Shown one piece after another: positions 35,095 to 44,179 of a DNA stretch of 64,000 bases (within the stretch, counting starts at the first letter, position 1; each line of letters starts with the position of its first letter). A program made the translations under genes and the position numbers. The notes under the pieces were generated by a model. That model saw only the letters and a program-made list of their open reading frames with translations, did no database searches and was not told the DNA's origin. Origin of the DNA: Algoriphagus litoralis (lineage in GTDB: Bacteria > Bacteroidota > Bacteroidia > Cytophagales > Cyclobacteriaceae); the NCBI RefSeq assembly GCF_003259255.1, contig NZ_QGOL01000003.1, forward strand, positions 186,001 to 250,000, written 5' to 3'.

Positions 35095-35901
35095 TCACTT
35101 CAAACCAAACCCCCTCAGTTTCACTTGAGTCAGCTTTCGTTTGGTGTCCAGTGGAAAATCTCCCTTCATCATCCAATCGTAATATCCTGGCTCTTCCTTG
35201 AGTGCTTGTTCGATGGTTTTTCCTTTGTGTTTGCCAAAGTTGAATATCTCTTGGCCCTGGGAATTGAAGACAAATCGACCGGCCAAATCCACCATTTTTT
35301 CATTAACCATGTCGTGGATTTTCTTCATGTCATTCTGGAAAATCCCCACTTTGTTTCCCTGCAGATCTTCCATTTCCTCCCCTAAATAGCGCTCCACTTG
35401 GGCCTGAAAAACGTCCAAGGTGGCAAGCGTGTCTGCCTCAGCACTATGGGCATTTTCCAGTGTTTGGCCACAGTAAAACTTATATGCTGCGGTGAGATTT
35501 CGCTTTTCCATCATGAAAAAAATCTTCTGGGCATCTAGCAGGTTACGGTTGTCAATGTCAAAGTCAATTCCAGCCCTGAGAAACTCCTCAACAAGAAGAG
35601 GAATGTCATACTTCAAAACATTAAATCCGCCCAAATCCGACTTTCCGATGAAAGCATGAATTTCCTTTGCAATGTCTTTGAACGAGGGTTCGTTTTTGAC
35701 ATCCTTGTCATAAATTCCATGAATCAGTGATGCTTCCAGAGGAATCGGAATTCCGGGGTTGACTTTTTTAGTATAGATTTCTCTTCCCATGTCGGGGTGG
35801 AGTTTTACGATGGATATCTCCACGATCCGATCGGTGCCCACGTTGGTTCCGGTGGCCTCCAGATCAAAAAATGCGATGGAATTTCTGAGATTCAGCTTCA
35901 T
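35095..35901 (-). CDS. 3'-5' exonuclease (DnaQ-like)
   Basis: A 268-residue DEDD exonuclease. FFDLEATGTN carries Asp13 and Glu15, followed by the ExoII region around NVLKYDIPLLVEEFL and the ExoIII region HSAEADTLATLDVF. The C-terminus has the FGKHKGKTIEQAL plus YYDWMMKGDF segment seen in DUF3820-type domains that follow such exonucleases. It probably acts in DNA repair. It lies 4 bases from the mpl stop codon, so it is co-transcribed with mpl. Confidence 0.88.
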   Translation of the reverse strand: MKLNLRNSIAFFDLEATGTNVGTDRIVEISIVKLHPDMGREIYTKKVNPGIPIPLEASLIHGIYDKDVKNEPSFKDIAKEIHAFIGKSDLGGFNVLKYDIPLLVEEFLRAGIDFDIDNRNLLDAQKIFFMMEKRNLTAAYKFYCGQTLENAHSAEADTLATLDVFQAQVERYLGEEMEDLQGNKVGIFQNDMKKIHDMVNEKMVDLAGRFVFNSQGQEIFNFGKHKGKTIEQALKEEPGYYDWMMKGDFPLDTKRKLTQVKLRGFGLK

Positions 35902-35905
35902 TTGT

Positions 35906-37261
35906 TTAATTGAATTTTGCCTTCAGCGGCTCGAGGTCAAGATTGTCATAATTGCCCGAACTCATCAAAAGCAGGTTAGTATTGGAGTAATTTAAGCCTA
36001 AAAGGTAGTCTTTTAATACCTGACTTTCTGTAAAAAGCATTAAATCCGGCCTTTTAAATCCTTCACGAAGTGTCGCTTCATCCATCAGCTCCAGCTTTTT
36101 TAAGGCCACAGCATGCGGATTTAAATAGATGATAGCCACGTCGGTTTCCTCCATAGAATGCGCATAATTGGGAAGAAAATCCTTATTCAAAGAGGAATAG
36201 GTATGGAGTTCTTGCACAGAAATCAGTTTTCTTTCGGGATACTGATTCTTGACCGCATTCACTGTGGCCTTCAGTTTGGATGGGGCATGAGCAAAATCCC
36301 TGAACAGGATGGAGGAAGGGCCCGATGCTAGAACTTCCTGACGCTTAGCGGCTCCTTTGAAAGTAGGAATCGAACGGTAAAACGCAGAAGTCGAGATGCC
36401 CAATGCGCGACAGATTTCCATTGCTCCTTGGAGGTTTTGAAGATTGTGATCTCCAAAGATTCCGATTTCCAATAAGCCAAGATCGGTTTGAAGAAAGGTT
36501 TTTCCTTCTTTGATTTCGGCTGGATGGGCTTGATAGGGTTGTTTTTTGCCTAAAGTATGCGCTTTTTCAGCACATTCTTTTACCAGTGGATCCACTTCAC
36601 AATAGATCAATTCTCCTGACTTTGGAGTCAGCTCCATAAGCTTAAGAAACTGTTCCTTGTAGACCTCAAAATCAGGGAAGACATTAAAATGATCCCAAGC
36701 AATCCCACTGACCAAAGCAATATCATGCTTGTAATGGAAAAATTTGGGCGTTCGGTCTATCGGGGAGGTGAGGTACTCATCACCTTCAATCACGATGACG
36801 GGAGCATCCGAGAGCTTTACCATCAAGTCAAATCCTTCAATCTGAGCTCCTACCAAGTAATCAAAATCAACTTTTTGATCCTGTAAAACATGGAGGATCA
36901 TGGAAGTGATTGAAGTTTTGCCATGGGATCCTGCGATCACGACACGCTTCTTGTTTTGACTCTGGTTGTAAATGAATTCCGGAAAAGAATAAACGGGAAT
37001 GCCCAATTCCTGTGCTCGGATCAACTCGGGATTATCTATGCGTGCATGCATGCCGAGAATGATCCCATCCAGATCGGCTGTAATTTTCTCTGGAAACCAA
37101 CCATACGCTGCTGGAAGGATTCCGGCAGCTTCCAGTCGGGTTCGTGAAGGTTCGTAGATTTCATCGTCAGAACCAGTGACTTGATCACCCTTTCGGACGA
37201 GTGCGAGGGCTAGGTTGTGCATCACAGCCCCACCGATGGCGATGAAGTGGTACTTTTGCAT
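35906..37261 (-). CDS. mpl: UDP-N-acetylmuramate:L-Ala-gamma-D-Glu-meso-DAP ligase
   Basis: A 451-residue Mur ligase. The N-terminal Rossmann domain starts YHFIAIGGAVMHNLALAL, the P-loop is IAGSHGKTSITSMI, and the central domain carries the Mur signature HIALVSGIAWDHFNVFPDF. Mpl recycles tripeptide from peptidoglycan; the Bacteroidota copies follow this layout. It could in principle be another Mur ligase, but the lack of division genes favours Mpl. Confidence 0.87.
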   Translation of the reverse strand: MQKYHFIAIGGAVMHNLALALVRKGDQVTGSDDEIYEPSRTRLEAAGILPAAYGWFPEKITADLDGIILGMHARIDNPELIRAQELGIPVYSFPEFIYNQSQNKKRVVIAGSHGKTSITSMILHVLQDQKVDFDYLVGAQIEGFDLMVKLSDAPVIVIEGDEYLTSPIDRTPKFFHYKHDIALVSGIAWDHFNVFPDFEVYKEQFLKLMELTPKSGELIYCEVDPLVKECAEKAHTLGKKQPYQAHPAEIKEGKTFLQTDLGLLEIGIFGDHNLQNLQGAMEICRALGISTSAFYRSIPTFKGAAKRQEVLASGPSSILFRDFAHAPSKLKATVNAVKNQYPERKLISVQELHTYSSLNKDFLPNYAHSMEETDVAIIYLNPHAVALKKLELMDEATLREGFKRPDLMLFTESQVLKDYLLGLNYSNTNLLLMSSGNYDNLDLEPLKAKFN

Positions 37262-37366
37262 AGGTTAAAATGAGGGATATTTCGCCCAAACTTACTTATA
37301 AAATATGGGAGGCCCTGTTTCAAGTCTTTTTCATTTTTTGGTTTTTTTGGGCGGAATGTTTTTAGC

Positions 37367-37374
37367 TATTTTCG
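37367..37374 (+). promoter_or_regulatory. Candidate -7 element of the lycopene-cyclase-like gene
   Basis: TATTTTCG (close to TAnnTTTG) lies 17 bases after a TTTG. The match is imperfect. Confidence 0.3.
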
Positions 37375-37392
37375 AGCTTGAATTTTTCAGCC

Positions 37393-38085
37393 ATGCTTGA
37401 CGACAGATTTGCTTATTTGACACTTTCACTGCTGTATATGCTGGCTTGGTTGGTGGTTTTCATCAACAATCCATGGAAAAGCGGGATGATCAAAGTTGGG
37501 GCAGTGGGTGGAATCATGGGGGTCATCGCTGAAGTCTGGTATTTTCAGGACTATTGGAGGCCGCCGACACTTTTCGGGATTGGCATTGTAGGAATCGAAG
37601 ATTACATCATTGGTTTTGCACTGTTCGGGGTGGGTGGATATATCCATTCTTCCTTTACCCGAAAAGAAATTGATTACGATAAACAGACCAAGGCGAGGAA
37701 CAGGGATTTCTTTTTTCTCTGGTTGATCGGTTGCGCCAGCCTTACTGTTTTTAGCCTTGTATTAAAAGTTCATTCAGGATATGTTACTTTCCTGACTTTC
37801 ATGTCATTATCGATTTACATTTGGATCCAAAGACCGGATTTGATTTACCTATCTTTAGTGTCTGGAGTAGCTACACTGGGGATCACATTGGTCATCTATT
37901 ACATTAATTTCCAGCTGCTTTTTCCGCATTTCTGGGATACTTACGGGATGCTGGACGAACCGATTTTGGGATGGAAAATTATCGGGATTCCCCTGTCAGA
38001 AATCCTCTGGCATTCGAGTTGGGCGGTGCTATGTTCCATGTTTCGGGGCTATCGGAATGGGGTCTATTACAAAGAAAGCACCTAA
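37393..38085 (+). CDS. Membrane protein with lycopene-cyclase-type repeats
   Basis: A 230-residue membrane protein with six to seven helices. Two repeat-like motifs match the heterodimeric lycopene cyclase domain: VWYFQDYWRPPTLFGIGIVGIEDYIIGF and later ILGWKIIGIPLSEILW, each with a turn then Gly-x-Pro/Ile-(x)-Glu. In CrtYc/CrtYd and CrtY-B fusions these Glu are conserved. No crtB or crtI is near, so it may act on another polyprenoid. The start at MLDDRF was chosen over a TTG five codons before. Confidence 0.55.
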   Translation: MLDDRFAYLTLSLLYMLAWLVVFINNPWKSGMIKVGAVGGIMGVIAEVWYFQDYWRPPTLFGIGIVGIEDYIIGFALFGVGGYIHSSFTRKEIDYDKQTKARNRDFFFLWLIGCASLTVFSLVLKVHSGYVTFLTFMSLSIYIWIQRPDLIYLSLVSGVATLGITLVIYYINFQLLFPHFWDTYGMLDEPILGWKIIGIPLSEILWHSSWAVLCSMFRGYRNGVYYKEST

Positions 38086-38098
38086 TCGAGGCTTAATT

Positions 38099-38128
38099 TT
38101 TGCTTAAAAGAGGATGTTGATAAGTTTT
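38099..38128 (+). promoter_or_regulatory. Candidate dnaB promoter
   Basis: TTTG (38099-38102) and TAAGTTTT (38121-38128) are spaced 18 bases apart, a near match to the Bacteroidota consensus. A second TACATTTG lies right before the start codon (38164-38171) but lacks a spaced -33. Confidence 0.35.
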
Positions 38129-38175
38129 GTAAAACTTGTTCAAAACTCTTGCCCTCCAGCCAATACATTTGTTCT

Positions 38176-39759
38176 ATGACCGAGAATACCAACCAACCTA
38201 GAATCACACGTAAAAAACCTTCTTACGATAATCCCACCAATTTTTTGGGCAAAGTCCCGCCTCAGGCTGTAGAGCTGGAAGAGGCTGTATTGGGAGCTTT
38301 GATGCTTGAAAAAGACGCCCTGACGAATGTTATTGACATTTTAAAAGTTGAAAGTTTCTACAAAGATTCGCATAAGGTTATTTTTCAGGCCATTTTGGAT
38401 TTGTTCTCTGAAAGTCAGCCCATTGATCTGTTGACAGTCACTTCTCAGCTACGCCGAAATGGTGCCTTGGAGATCGCGGGTGGGGCCTTCTATGTCACAG
38501 AATTGACTTCCAAGGTAGCCTCTGCAGCCAATATTGAATTCCACGCTCGAATCATCACCGAGCAATCCATCAAGCGGGAATTGATCAGGATCTCCGGTGA
38601 AATCCAAAAGGATGCTTTTGAGGATACGACCGACGTATTTGAGCTTTTGGATAAAATGGAACAGTCGCTTTTCGAGATTTCTGAGAAAAATATTCGGAAA
38701 AATTATTCCGACATGAAATCCATCATGCGAGAAGCAATTACCGAATTGGAAGCCCGAAAAAATCAAAAGGACGGACTCACCGGAGTACCTTCCGGTTTTA
38801 CGGCTTTGGACCGGGTCACTTCAGGTTGGCAAAAGTCAGATTTGGTCATCATCGCAGCCCGTCCGGCTATGGGTAAGACGGCCTTTGTACTTTCAGTGTT
38901 GAGGAATGCAGCTGTTGACCATAGTAGGCCTGTTGCTATCTTTTCGCTAGAGATGTCCTCAGTTCAGTTGGTGAATCGTTTGATTTCATCTGAAGCAGAA
39001 TTGGATTCCGAGAAAATCAAAAAAGGTTCTTTGGCCGATCACGAATGGGCTCAACTGGTACACAAAACTGCAAAACTGTCCAAAGCACCACTTTTTGTAG
39101 ATGATACGCCGGCACTTTCAATTCTTGAATTGAGGGCTAAGTGTCGTAAGCTCAAGGCCCAGCATGACATTCAGATGGTGGTCGTAGATTACCTTCAACT
39201 CATGTCCGGTGACTCCAAAGGTGGGGGCGGTGGAAACAGGGAACAGGAAATCGCAAGTATCTCCCGTGCACTTAAAAAAATTGCGAAAGAGCTCAGTATT
39301 CCAGTTATCGCACTGTCTCAACTGTCCAGAGCGGTAGAGACCCGTGGTGGAGACAAGCGACCGCAACTTTCGGATCTCAGGGAATCCGGAGCGATCGAGC
39401 AAGATGCAGATATGGTTATGTTCCTCTATCGACCGGAATACTATGGGATCACTGAGGACGAAGGCGGAGCCTCAACAGCTGGAGTCGGTGAGGTAATTAT
39501 CGCCAAGCACAGAAATGGATCGCTGGAGAACGTCAAGCTTCGATTTATCGGGAAATACACCAAGTTTACCGACTTGGATTCAGGGATCAATTATCCTGCT
39601 AATCAAGCCATTGAAGCTGTAAATTATCAGCGATTTACCTCAATTGCCTCTGGAACAGATGCATTTGATTCTGGTCAGACAGTGAAGCTTCCCAGCAAAG
39701 CAAATGAGGATGATATCGACAAACTATTTAATGGTGACAGCGGACCAGCCGTGTTTTAA
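38176..39759 (+). CDS. dnaB: Replicative DNA helicase
   Basis: A 527-residue DnaB. The N-terminal domain (QAVELEEAVLGALMLEKDAL) binds primase; the RecA-like C-domain has Walker A ARPAMGKTAF, Walker B MVVVDYLQLM, and RESGAIEQDADMVMFLYRPEYY. No intein is visible. The C-terminus is slightly long with an acidic end. The ATG at MTENTN was chosen over one 9 codons upstream. Confidence 0.97.
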   Translation: MTENTNQPRITRKKPSYDNPTNFLGKVPPQAVELEEAVLGALMLEKDALTNVIDILKVESFYKDSHKVIFQAILDLFSESQPIDLLTVTSQLRRNGALEIAGGAFYVTELTSKVASAANIEFHARIITEQSIKRELIRISGEIQKDAFEDTTDVFELLDKMEQSLFEISEKNIRKNYSDMKSIMREAITELEARKNQKDGLTGVPSGFTALDRVTSGWQKSDLVIIAARPAMGKTAFVLSVLRNAAVDHSRPVAIFSLEMSSVQLVNRLISSEAELDSEKIKKGSLADHEWAQLVHKTAKLSKAPLFVDDTPALSILELRAKCRKLKAQHDIQMVVVDYLQLMSGDSKGGGGGNREQEIASISRALKKIAKELSIPVIALSQLSRAVETRGGDKRPQLSDLRESGAIEQDADMVMFLYRPEYYGITEDEGGASTAGVGEVIIAKHRNGSLENVKLRFIGKYTKFTDLDSGINYPANQAIEAVNYQRFTSIASGTDAFDSGQTVKLPSKANEDDIDKLFNGDSGPAVF

Positions 39760-39765
39760 TCGACG

Positions 39766-40767
39766 ATGAAAGGCCTAATCTTCAACCAACAATTCCCCTC
39801 AAAGATTTTATTTGGTTCCGTTGCAGACCCAGTCTTGAGGTCTGGAGAAGTTTTGGTGCGGATCAAAGCGGCGGCTTTAAATCACCGGGATGAATGGAGT
39901 CGGCAAGGCCTTTATCCCAACCTCAAGGATGGGGTAATCCTAGGATCAGATGGTTCCGGAATCGTGGAGCGGGTATTTGATGAGGCAAATTCGTTCTGGG
40001 TAGGCAAAGAGGTCATCATCAATCCTAGTAAAAATTGGGGACCAAATCAAAAGGCTCAATCCAAAGACTTTCAAATCTTGGGAATGCCTGAAAATGGCAC
40101 TTTCGCTGAGTATTTGGCAATTCCAGTCGATCGACTCCATACAAAACCTCCCCATTTGAGCTGGGAAGAGGCTGCAGCACTTCCTCTTGCAGGACTTACT
40201 GCCTTTCGGGCATTGACCTATCAAGGGAATGTACAAGAAGGTGAGCAGGTATTGGTGACCGGATTCGGGGGTGGAGTTGCTCAATTTGCTGCCCAGTTTG
40301 CAAAGGCTAAAGGAGCCATCCTGTCTGTCAGTAGCAGTAGAAGTTCAAAACTAGAAAAAGCGAAAACCTTAGGTTCTGATTTTCAATTCAATTACTTGGA
40401 GCCAGATTGGACCCAAAAATCCATTGAGGCTACCAATGGTGGTTTTGATTTAATCATCGACAGTGCAGCAGGAGATACCTTAAGCCAACTCATCTCGATC
40501 TGCAAACCTGGAGGGAGAATTGTGATCTACGGAGCAACCATGGGAAATCCTGGTAAAGTCGAAGCTCGAAAGATTTTTTGGAACCAACTGAAAATCATGG
40601 GCTCCACCATGGGTTCAGATCAGGATTTTCTGGATATGTTGGCTTTTGTTCAGGAAAAAAAGATCCATCCAGTGATCGATCAGATCTTTGCTATGGAGGA
40701 AGCAGAAAAAGCCTTTGACCGGATGAAAGCCGGAGATCAGCTGGGGAAAATTGTTCTTATCCCTTGA
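39766..40767 (+). CDS. Medium-chain (MDR) quinone oxidoreductase/alcohol dehydrogenase-like protein
   Basis: A 333-residue MDR protein. GroES-like domain: LVRIKAAALNHRDEWSRQG and VILGSDGSGIVERV; Rossmann domain: QVLVTGFGGGVAQFAAQFAKAKG. The structural zinc cysteines of true alcohol dehydrogenases are absent, so it is probably a zinc-independent quinone or enone reductase. It starts 6 bases after dnaB. Confidence 0.88.
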   Translation: MKGLIFNQQFPSKILFGSVADPVLRSGEVLVRIKAAALNHRDEWSRQGLYPNLKDGVILGSDGSGIVERVFDEANSFWVGKEVIINPSKNWGPNQKAQSKDFQILGMPENGTFAEYLAIPVDRLHTKPPHLSWEEAAALPLAGLTAFRALTYQGNVQEGEQVLVTGFGGGVAQFAAQFAKAKGAILSVSSSRSSKLEKAKTLGSDFQFNYLEPDWTQKSIEATNGGFDLIIDSAAGDTLSQLISICKPGGRIVIYGATMGNPGKVEARKIFWNQLKIMGSTMGSDQDFLDMLAFVQEKKIHPVIDQIFAMEEAEKAFDRMKAGDQLGKIVLIP

Positions 40768-41248
40768 CCAACTCGTAAGTCTCCTGAAATTCCTTTTTGG
40801 CAACCCGGTAGATCTCACTTTTCTCCAACGATGCAACCAAATAGTCCCCTGGTTTCAGGACGATAGATTCTTTCCATGGAGCTTGAAATTCAAAATTTTC
40901 CCCACCGCCGAGATTTTTGATTTCCTCCTCTGATACAATTATGGCGATGATTTCACCTTTTGGCCGATAACAGCCCCAGCCATTGCCCAGAGAGTCCATC
41001 AAGGAATATTTTTTTTCAAAAGTCTCAGCCTTAATCAGGTAACTTTCTTTTGCAGAAGTTTGGTTTTCTACCAGCCAGTCGCCCTTTTCAGCTGTATTTT
41101 TGGTTTCAATCCCATCACTGGTTCGGGTTATGACGACCAACCCGGGCTCAGCCTTTTTAGCTCGGATTAAGCTTTTCTTTTTATAGCGTTTGCCTTGAAT
41201 TTCCATTTTTGGAAGAAAATGGTCAAGCATTTCTTTCTGAGAAATCAT
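40757..41248 (-). CDS. Protein with duplicated PGDY-type segments
   Basis: A 163-residue protein I do not recognise as a named gene. It contains two copies of one segment: residues 56-82 (GDWLVENQTSAKESYLIKAE, then TFEKKYSL) and 134-160 (GDYLVASLEKSEIYRVAKKE, then FQETYEL). The GDYL-x-Ile-Tyr-x-V-K-x-x-F-x-x-Tyr pattern resembles PGDYG-type segments seen in phage and bacterial proteins. The N-terminal region is basic and helical. Its end overlaps that of the MDR gene by 11 bases. An upstream TTG was rejected in favour of the ATG. Confidence 0.6.
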   Translation of the reverse strand: MISQKEMLDHFLPKMEIQGKRYKKKSLIRAKKAEPGLVVITRTSDGIETKNTAEKGDWLVENQTSAKESYLIKAETFEKKYSLMDSLGNGWGCYRPKGEIIAIIVSEEEIKNLGGGENFEFQAPWKESIVLKPGDYLVASLEKSEIYRVAKKEFQETYELVKG

Positions 41249-41342
41249 ATGTGGAGCCGGAGGTAGTGATAGGTTTATCAAATTAAGAAAATGATTTTCA
41301 AATCCGATTTGGAATTTTTATAAAATCCCAAGGTTTTGCCAA

Positions 41343-41675
41343 TCAATCCAAATCATTTTCAAAAAGGAAATTCTGGTAAGCGTTTTTAAGCTCTTGAAGT
41401 GTTTTTTGCTCATTCTTTTCCCTAGCCAGAGCGATTCCCCGTTCAAAAATTTCCCGGGCTTTTTCTATTTGACCTAGCTCAAAAAAGAAGTGGGCAGATG
41501 GAAAATAAACAGGAAGATAGGTTGGGTAGTTTAGTAGTAGGAAAGCAAACAATTCAGCTGCTTCATTTGGATTTATCTCTTTGATTTCCAGAGCCAAAGC
41601 ATACCGATTGAATGGGTTTTCGGGCTCTTCCTGAATGAACTTCCGCAGAAGTCTTACCCTTTCCGAATTGCTCAT
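41343..41675 (-). CDS. Tetratricopeptide-like small protein
   Basis: A 110-residue helical protein with TPR-like repeats: NPFNRYALALEIKEINPNEAAELFAFLLLNYP and LPVYFPSAHFFFELGQIEKAREIFERGIALA. TPR units mediate protein contacts; partner unknown. The ATG at MSNSERV was chosen; an upstream TTG would add 14 residues. It diverges from etfB. Confidence 0.78.
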   Translation of the reverse strand: MSNSERVRLLRKFIQEEPENPFNRYALALEIKEINPNEAAELFAFLLLNYPTYLPVYFPSAHFFFELGQIEKAREIFERGIALAREKNEQKTLQELKNAYQNFLFENDLD

Positions 41676-41747
41676 GAATAGTTTTTTTATTGAATGTAGC
41701 CTGTTATTTTCACGCAAATAAATTTAATATAACCTAACTCTAAACCA

Positions 41748-42485
41748 ATGAAGATTCTTGTTTGTATCACCCACGTACCGGATACGACTTCCAAGATTCA
41801 GTTTACTGCCAACAATACCAAATTTGATACTACCGGTGTCCAATTTATCATCGGCCCATACGATGATTATGCTTTGGCTAGGGCTGTTGAGCTCAGAGAT
41901 CAAACTGGCGGTAGCTTGACTGCAATCAATGTGGGAGAAGCTGAAACTGAGCCTACTTTGAGGAAATCACTGGCCATAGGTGCTGACGATGCGATCCGAG
42001 TCAATTCTTTTCCTAAAGATTCATTCTTTGTAGCGAAACAAATCGCACACTATGCCAAAGAAGGTGGATACGATTTGATCTTGATGGGTCGTGAATCGAT
42101 AGACTTTAATGGAGGAATGGTGCACGGTATGGTTGGAGAATTGCTGGGGATGCCCTCTTTTTCGCCAGTCATGAAGCTGGAGGTAGAAGGAACTACCGTC
42201 AAAATGGCCCGTGAAATCGAAGGTGGGAAAGAAATGCTCGAAGCACAACTACCCTTGATCGCCGGATGTCAGGAGCCAATCGCAGAGTGGAAAATTCCAA
42301 ACATGCGAGGCATTATGTCAGCCCGTACCAAACCGCTGAAAGTCGTGGAGCCAGTATCTGAAGTGACCCAAGCTGAAGCCAGTAGTTACCAACTTCCTCC
42401 GGCTAAAGGAGCGGTGAAGCTCATCGACAAGGACAATGTCGCTGAACTGGTAAAATTGCTTAAAAACGAAGCAAAAGTACTTTAA
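41748..42485 (+). CDS. etfB: Electron transfer flavoprotein, beta subunit
   Basis: A 245-residue ETF beta subunit: MKILVCITHVPDTTSKIQF, then AVELRDQTGGSLTAINVGE and DLILMGRESIDFNGGMVHGMVGELLGMP. It pairs with the alpha subunit to pass electrons from acyl-CoA dehydrogenases to the quinone pool via ETF dehydrogenase. It is followed by etfA after 35 bases. Confidence 0.96.
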   Translation: MKILVCITHVPDTTSKIQFTANNTKFDTTGVQFIIGPYDDYALARAVELRDQTGGSLTAINVGEAETEPTLRKSLAIGADDAIRVNSFPKDSFFVAKQIAHYAKEGGYDLILMGRESIDFNGGMVHGMVGELLGMPSFSPVMKLEVEGTTVKMAREIEGGKEMLEAQLPLIAGCQEPIAEWKIPNMRGIMSARTKPLKVVEPVSEVTQAEASSYQLPPAKGAVKLIDKDNVAELVKLLKNEAKVL

Positions 42486-42520
42486 TCAACAAGTGGTAAA
42501 TCTCATTAAATCAAGAAAAT

Positions 42521-43489
42521 ATGTCAATATTAGTATATATAGAGCACGCGGAAGGTAAAGTGAAAAAGACCAGTTTGGAAGCCATTTCTTATGCAAATGC
42601 ACTTGCGGCGCAGACAGGCGAAGGTGATGTCGTAGCTGTGGCATTGGGCACGATTGATAGCGCTGAGCTGGCAGCAGCAGGGAAAGCTGGCGCCACTAAA
42701 GTTTTGCATGCAGATGATTCGAGGCTGACTGATGGTGTGATCCAAGCCCATGCTTCTGCGGTAGCACAAGCCTTTGCCGCTGTTGGCGCAAAAACCTTGG
42801 TGCTCGCCAAGTCCTCTTTAGGTGATGCTGTTGCCGCAAGATTGGCGATCAAATTGGACGCAGGTCTGGTTTCAAACGTAGTCGAGCTGCCAAACACTTC
42901 CGGAGGATATGTGGTAAAAAGAAGTATTTATACTGGAAAAGCTTTTGCTGAGACGACTGTCACCACCGATAATAAGATTTTGGCCGTGAAGAAAAACGCC
43001 GTGGACTTGAAAACTGACGGCAGTGATGCTGCTGTAGAGAAGTTTGCGGTAAATCTGACCGATGCTGATTTTGCATCTAAAATCACTAGCACGGAGCGTG
43101 CAACAGGAGAAGTGCTGTTGCCAGAGGCAGATATTGTGGTATCTGGTGGGCGTGGTATGAAAGGTCCAGAAAACTGGGGAATGATTGAGGATTTGGCTAA
43201 AACACTGGGTGCAGCCACAGGTTGTTCAAAGCCTGTTTCTGATATCGGCTGGAGACCACATCATGAGCACGTAGGCCAGACTGGTGTAAAAGTAGCACCT
43301 AGTTTATATGTTGCTGTAGGAATTTCAGGCGCGATTCAACATCTTGCAGGAGTTAATTCCTCAAAGTACATCGTGGTGATAAACAAAGATCCTGAGGCGC
43401 CATTTTTCAAAGCTGCCGATTATGGGATAGTAGGAGATGCTTTTGAGGTGTTACCAAAACTTACGGAAGCGCTTAAAGCAGAACTTTAA
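42521..43489 (+). CDS. etfA: Electron transfer flavoprotein, alpha subunit
   Basis: A 322-residue ETF alpha subunit. The C-terminal FAD domain is clear: DIVVSGGRGMKGPENWGMIEDLAKTLGAATGCSKPVSDIGW and GQTGVKVAPSLYVAVGISGAIQHLAG, then INKDPEAPFFKAADYGIVGD. It forms the ETF heterodimer with the product of etfB. The bifunctional nuclease gene starts 5 bases downstream. Confidence 0.97.
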   Translation: MSILVYIEHAEGKVKKTSLEAISYANALAAQTGEGDVVAVALGTIDSAELAAAGKAGATKVLHADDSRLTDGVIQAHASAVAQAFAAVGAKTLVLAKSSLGDAVAARLAIKLDAGLVSNVVELPNTSGGYVVKRSIYTGKAFAETTVTTDNKILAVKKNAVDLKTDGSDAAVEKFAVNLTDADFASKITSTERATGEVLLPEADIVVSGGRGMKGPENWGMIEDLAKTLGAATGCSKPVSDIGWRPHHEHVGQTGVKVAPSLYVAVGISGAIQHLAGVNSSKYIVVINKDPEAPFFKAADYGIVGDAFEVLPKLTEALKAEL

Positions 43490-43494
43490 TTTTT

Positions 43495-44094
43495 GTGGAA
43501 AAACTAGTAGAACTGGAAATTTTGGGACTTTCGTCCAACCATTCCCAATCAGGGTCATTTACCTTGGTCATGGGAGAAGTGGAGGGAAGTAGAAGATTGC
43601 CCATCGTGATAGGTATGTTTGAAGCTCAGGCGATCGCCATTGAGATAGAGAAAATCATCCCTAACCGTCCGATGACGCATGACTTATTTCGGTCATTTGC
43701 GGAGAGTTTCAATTTCAAAATTGACAAGATTGTCATTTCTGATATGAAAGAAGGGGTCTTCTATGCCAAAATTAACTGCAAAGGTGATAAATCGGTGGTG
43801 GAGATTGACAGCCGTCCATCCGATGCTATTGCGATTGCAGTGCGGTTTTCTGCGAGAATTTTCTGTGCTGAGAAAGTGATGTCAGAGGCAGCCATAGAAT
43901 TTACTGAAGAGGATAAGAAGTTAGAGAGTAAGCAGGAGACCAAACCAGAACCCCAGAAAGTAGCTTCAAAGAAGGAAGGTTCACTCAAAGATTTCAGTCT
44001 GGACAAGCTTAATCAACTCCTTGAAAAAGCGATCAACAACGAAGATTACGAGCGCGCCGCCCGAATTCGTGACGAAATAAACAAGAGAAATTAA
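43495..44094 (+). CDS. Bifunctional nuclease (DUF151) with a UVR-like tail
   Basis: A 199-residue protein starting with GTG. Residues 1-130 are the BFN/DUF151 domain (LGLSSNHSQSGSFTLVMGEVEGSRRLPIVIGMFEAQAIAIE and RPSDAIAIAVRF); the C-terminus has a UVR-like segment (DKLNQLLEKAINNEDYERAARIRDEI). Homologues have DNase/RNase activity. A GTG start 5 bases after etfA fits the operon. Confidence 0.9.
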   Translation: MEKLVELEILGLSSNHSQSGSFTLVMGEVEGSRRLPIVIGMFEAQAIAIEIEKIIPNRPMTHDLFRSFAESFNFKIDKIVISDMKEGVFYAKINCKGDKSVVEIDSRPSDAIAIAVRFSARIFCAEKVMSEAAIEFTEEDKKLESKQETKPEPQKVASKKEGSLKDFSLDKLNQLLEKAINNEDYERAARIRDEINKRN

Positions 44095-44101
44095 TTCATT
44101 T

Positions 44102-44125
44102 AAAGCCCGGACTCGTTCGGGCTTT
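44102..44125 (+). terminator. Terminator of the etfBA-nuclease operon
   Basis: An 8-bp stem (aaagcccg / cgggcttt) with an 8-base loop, followed by a T-run. Confidence 0.85.
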
Positions 44126-44179
44126 TTTCTTGCCATGCTTTGGGCTATTTTTAGCGCTTCGTTTATTTAACTGGATTTC

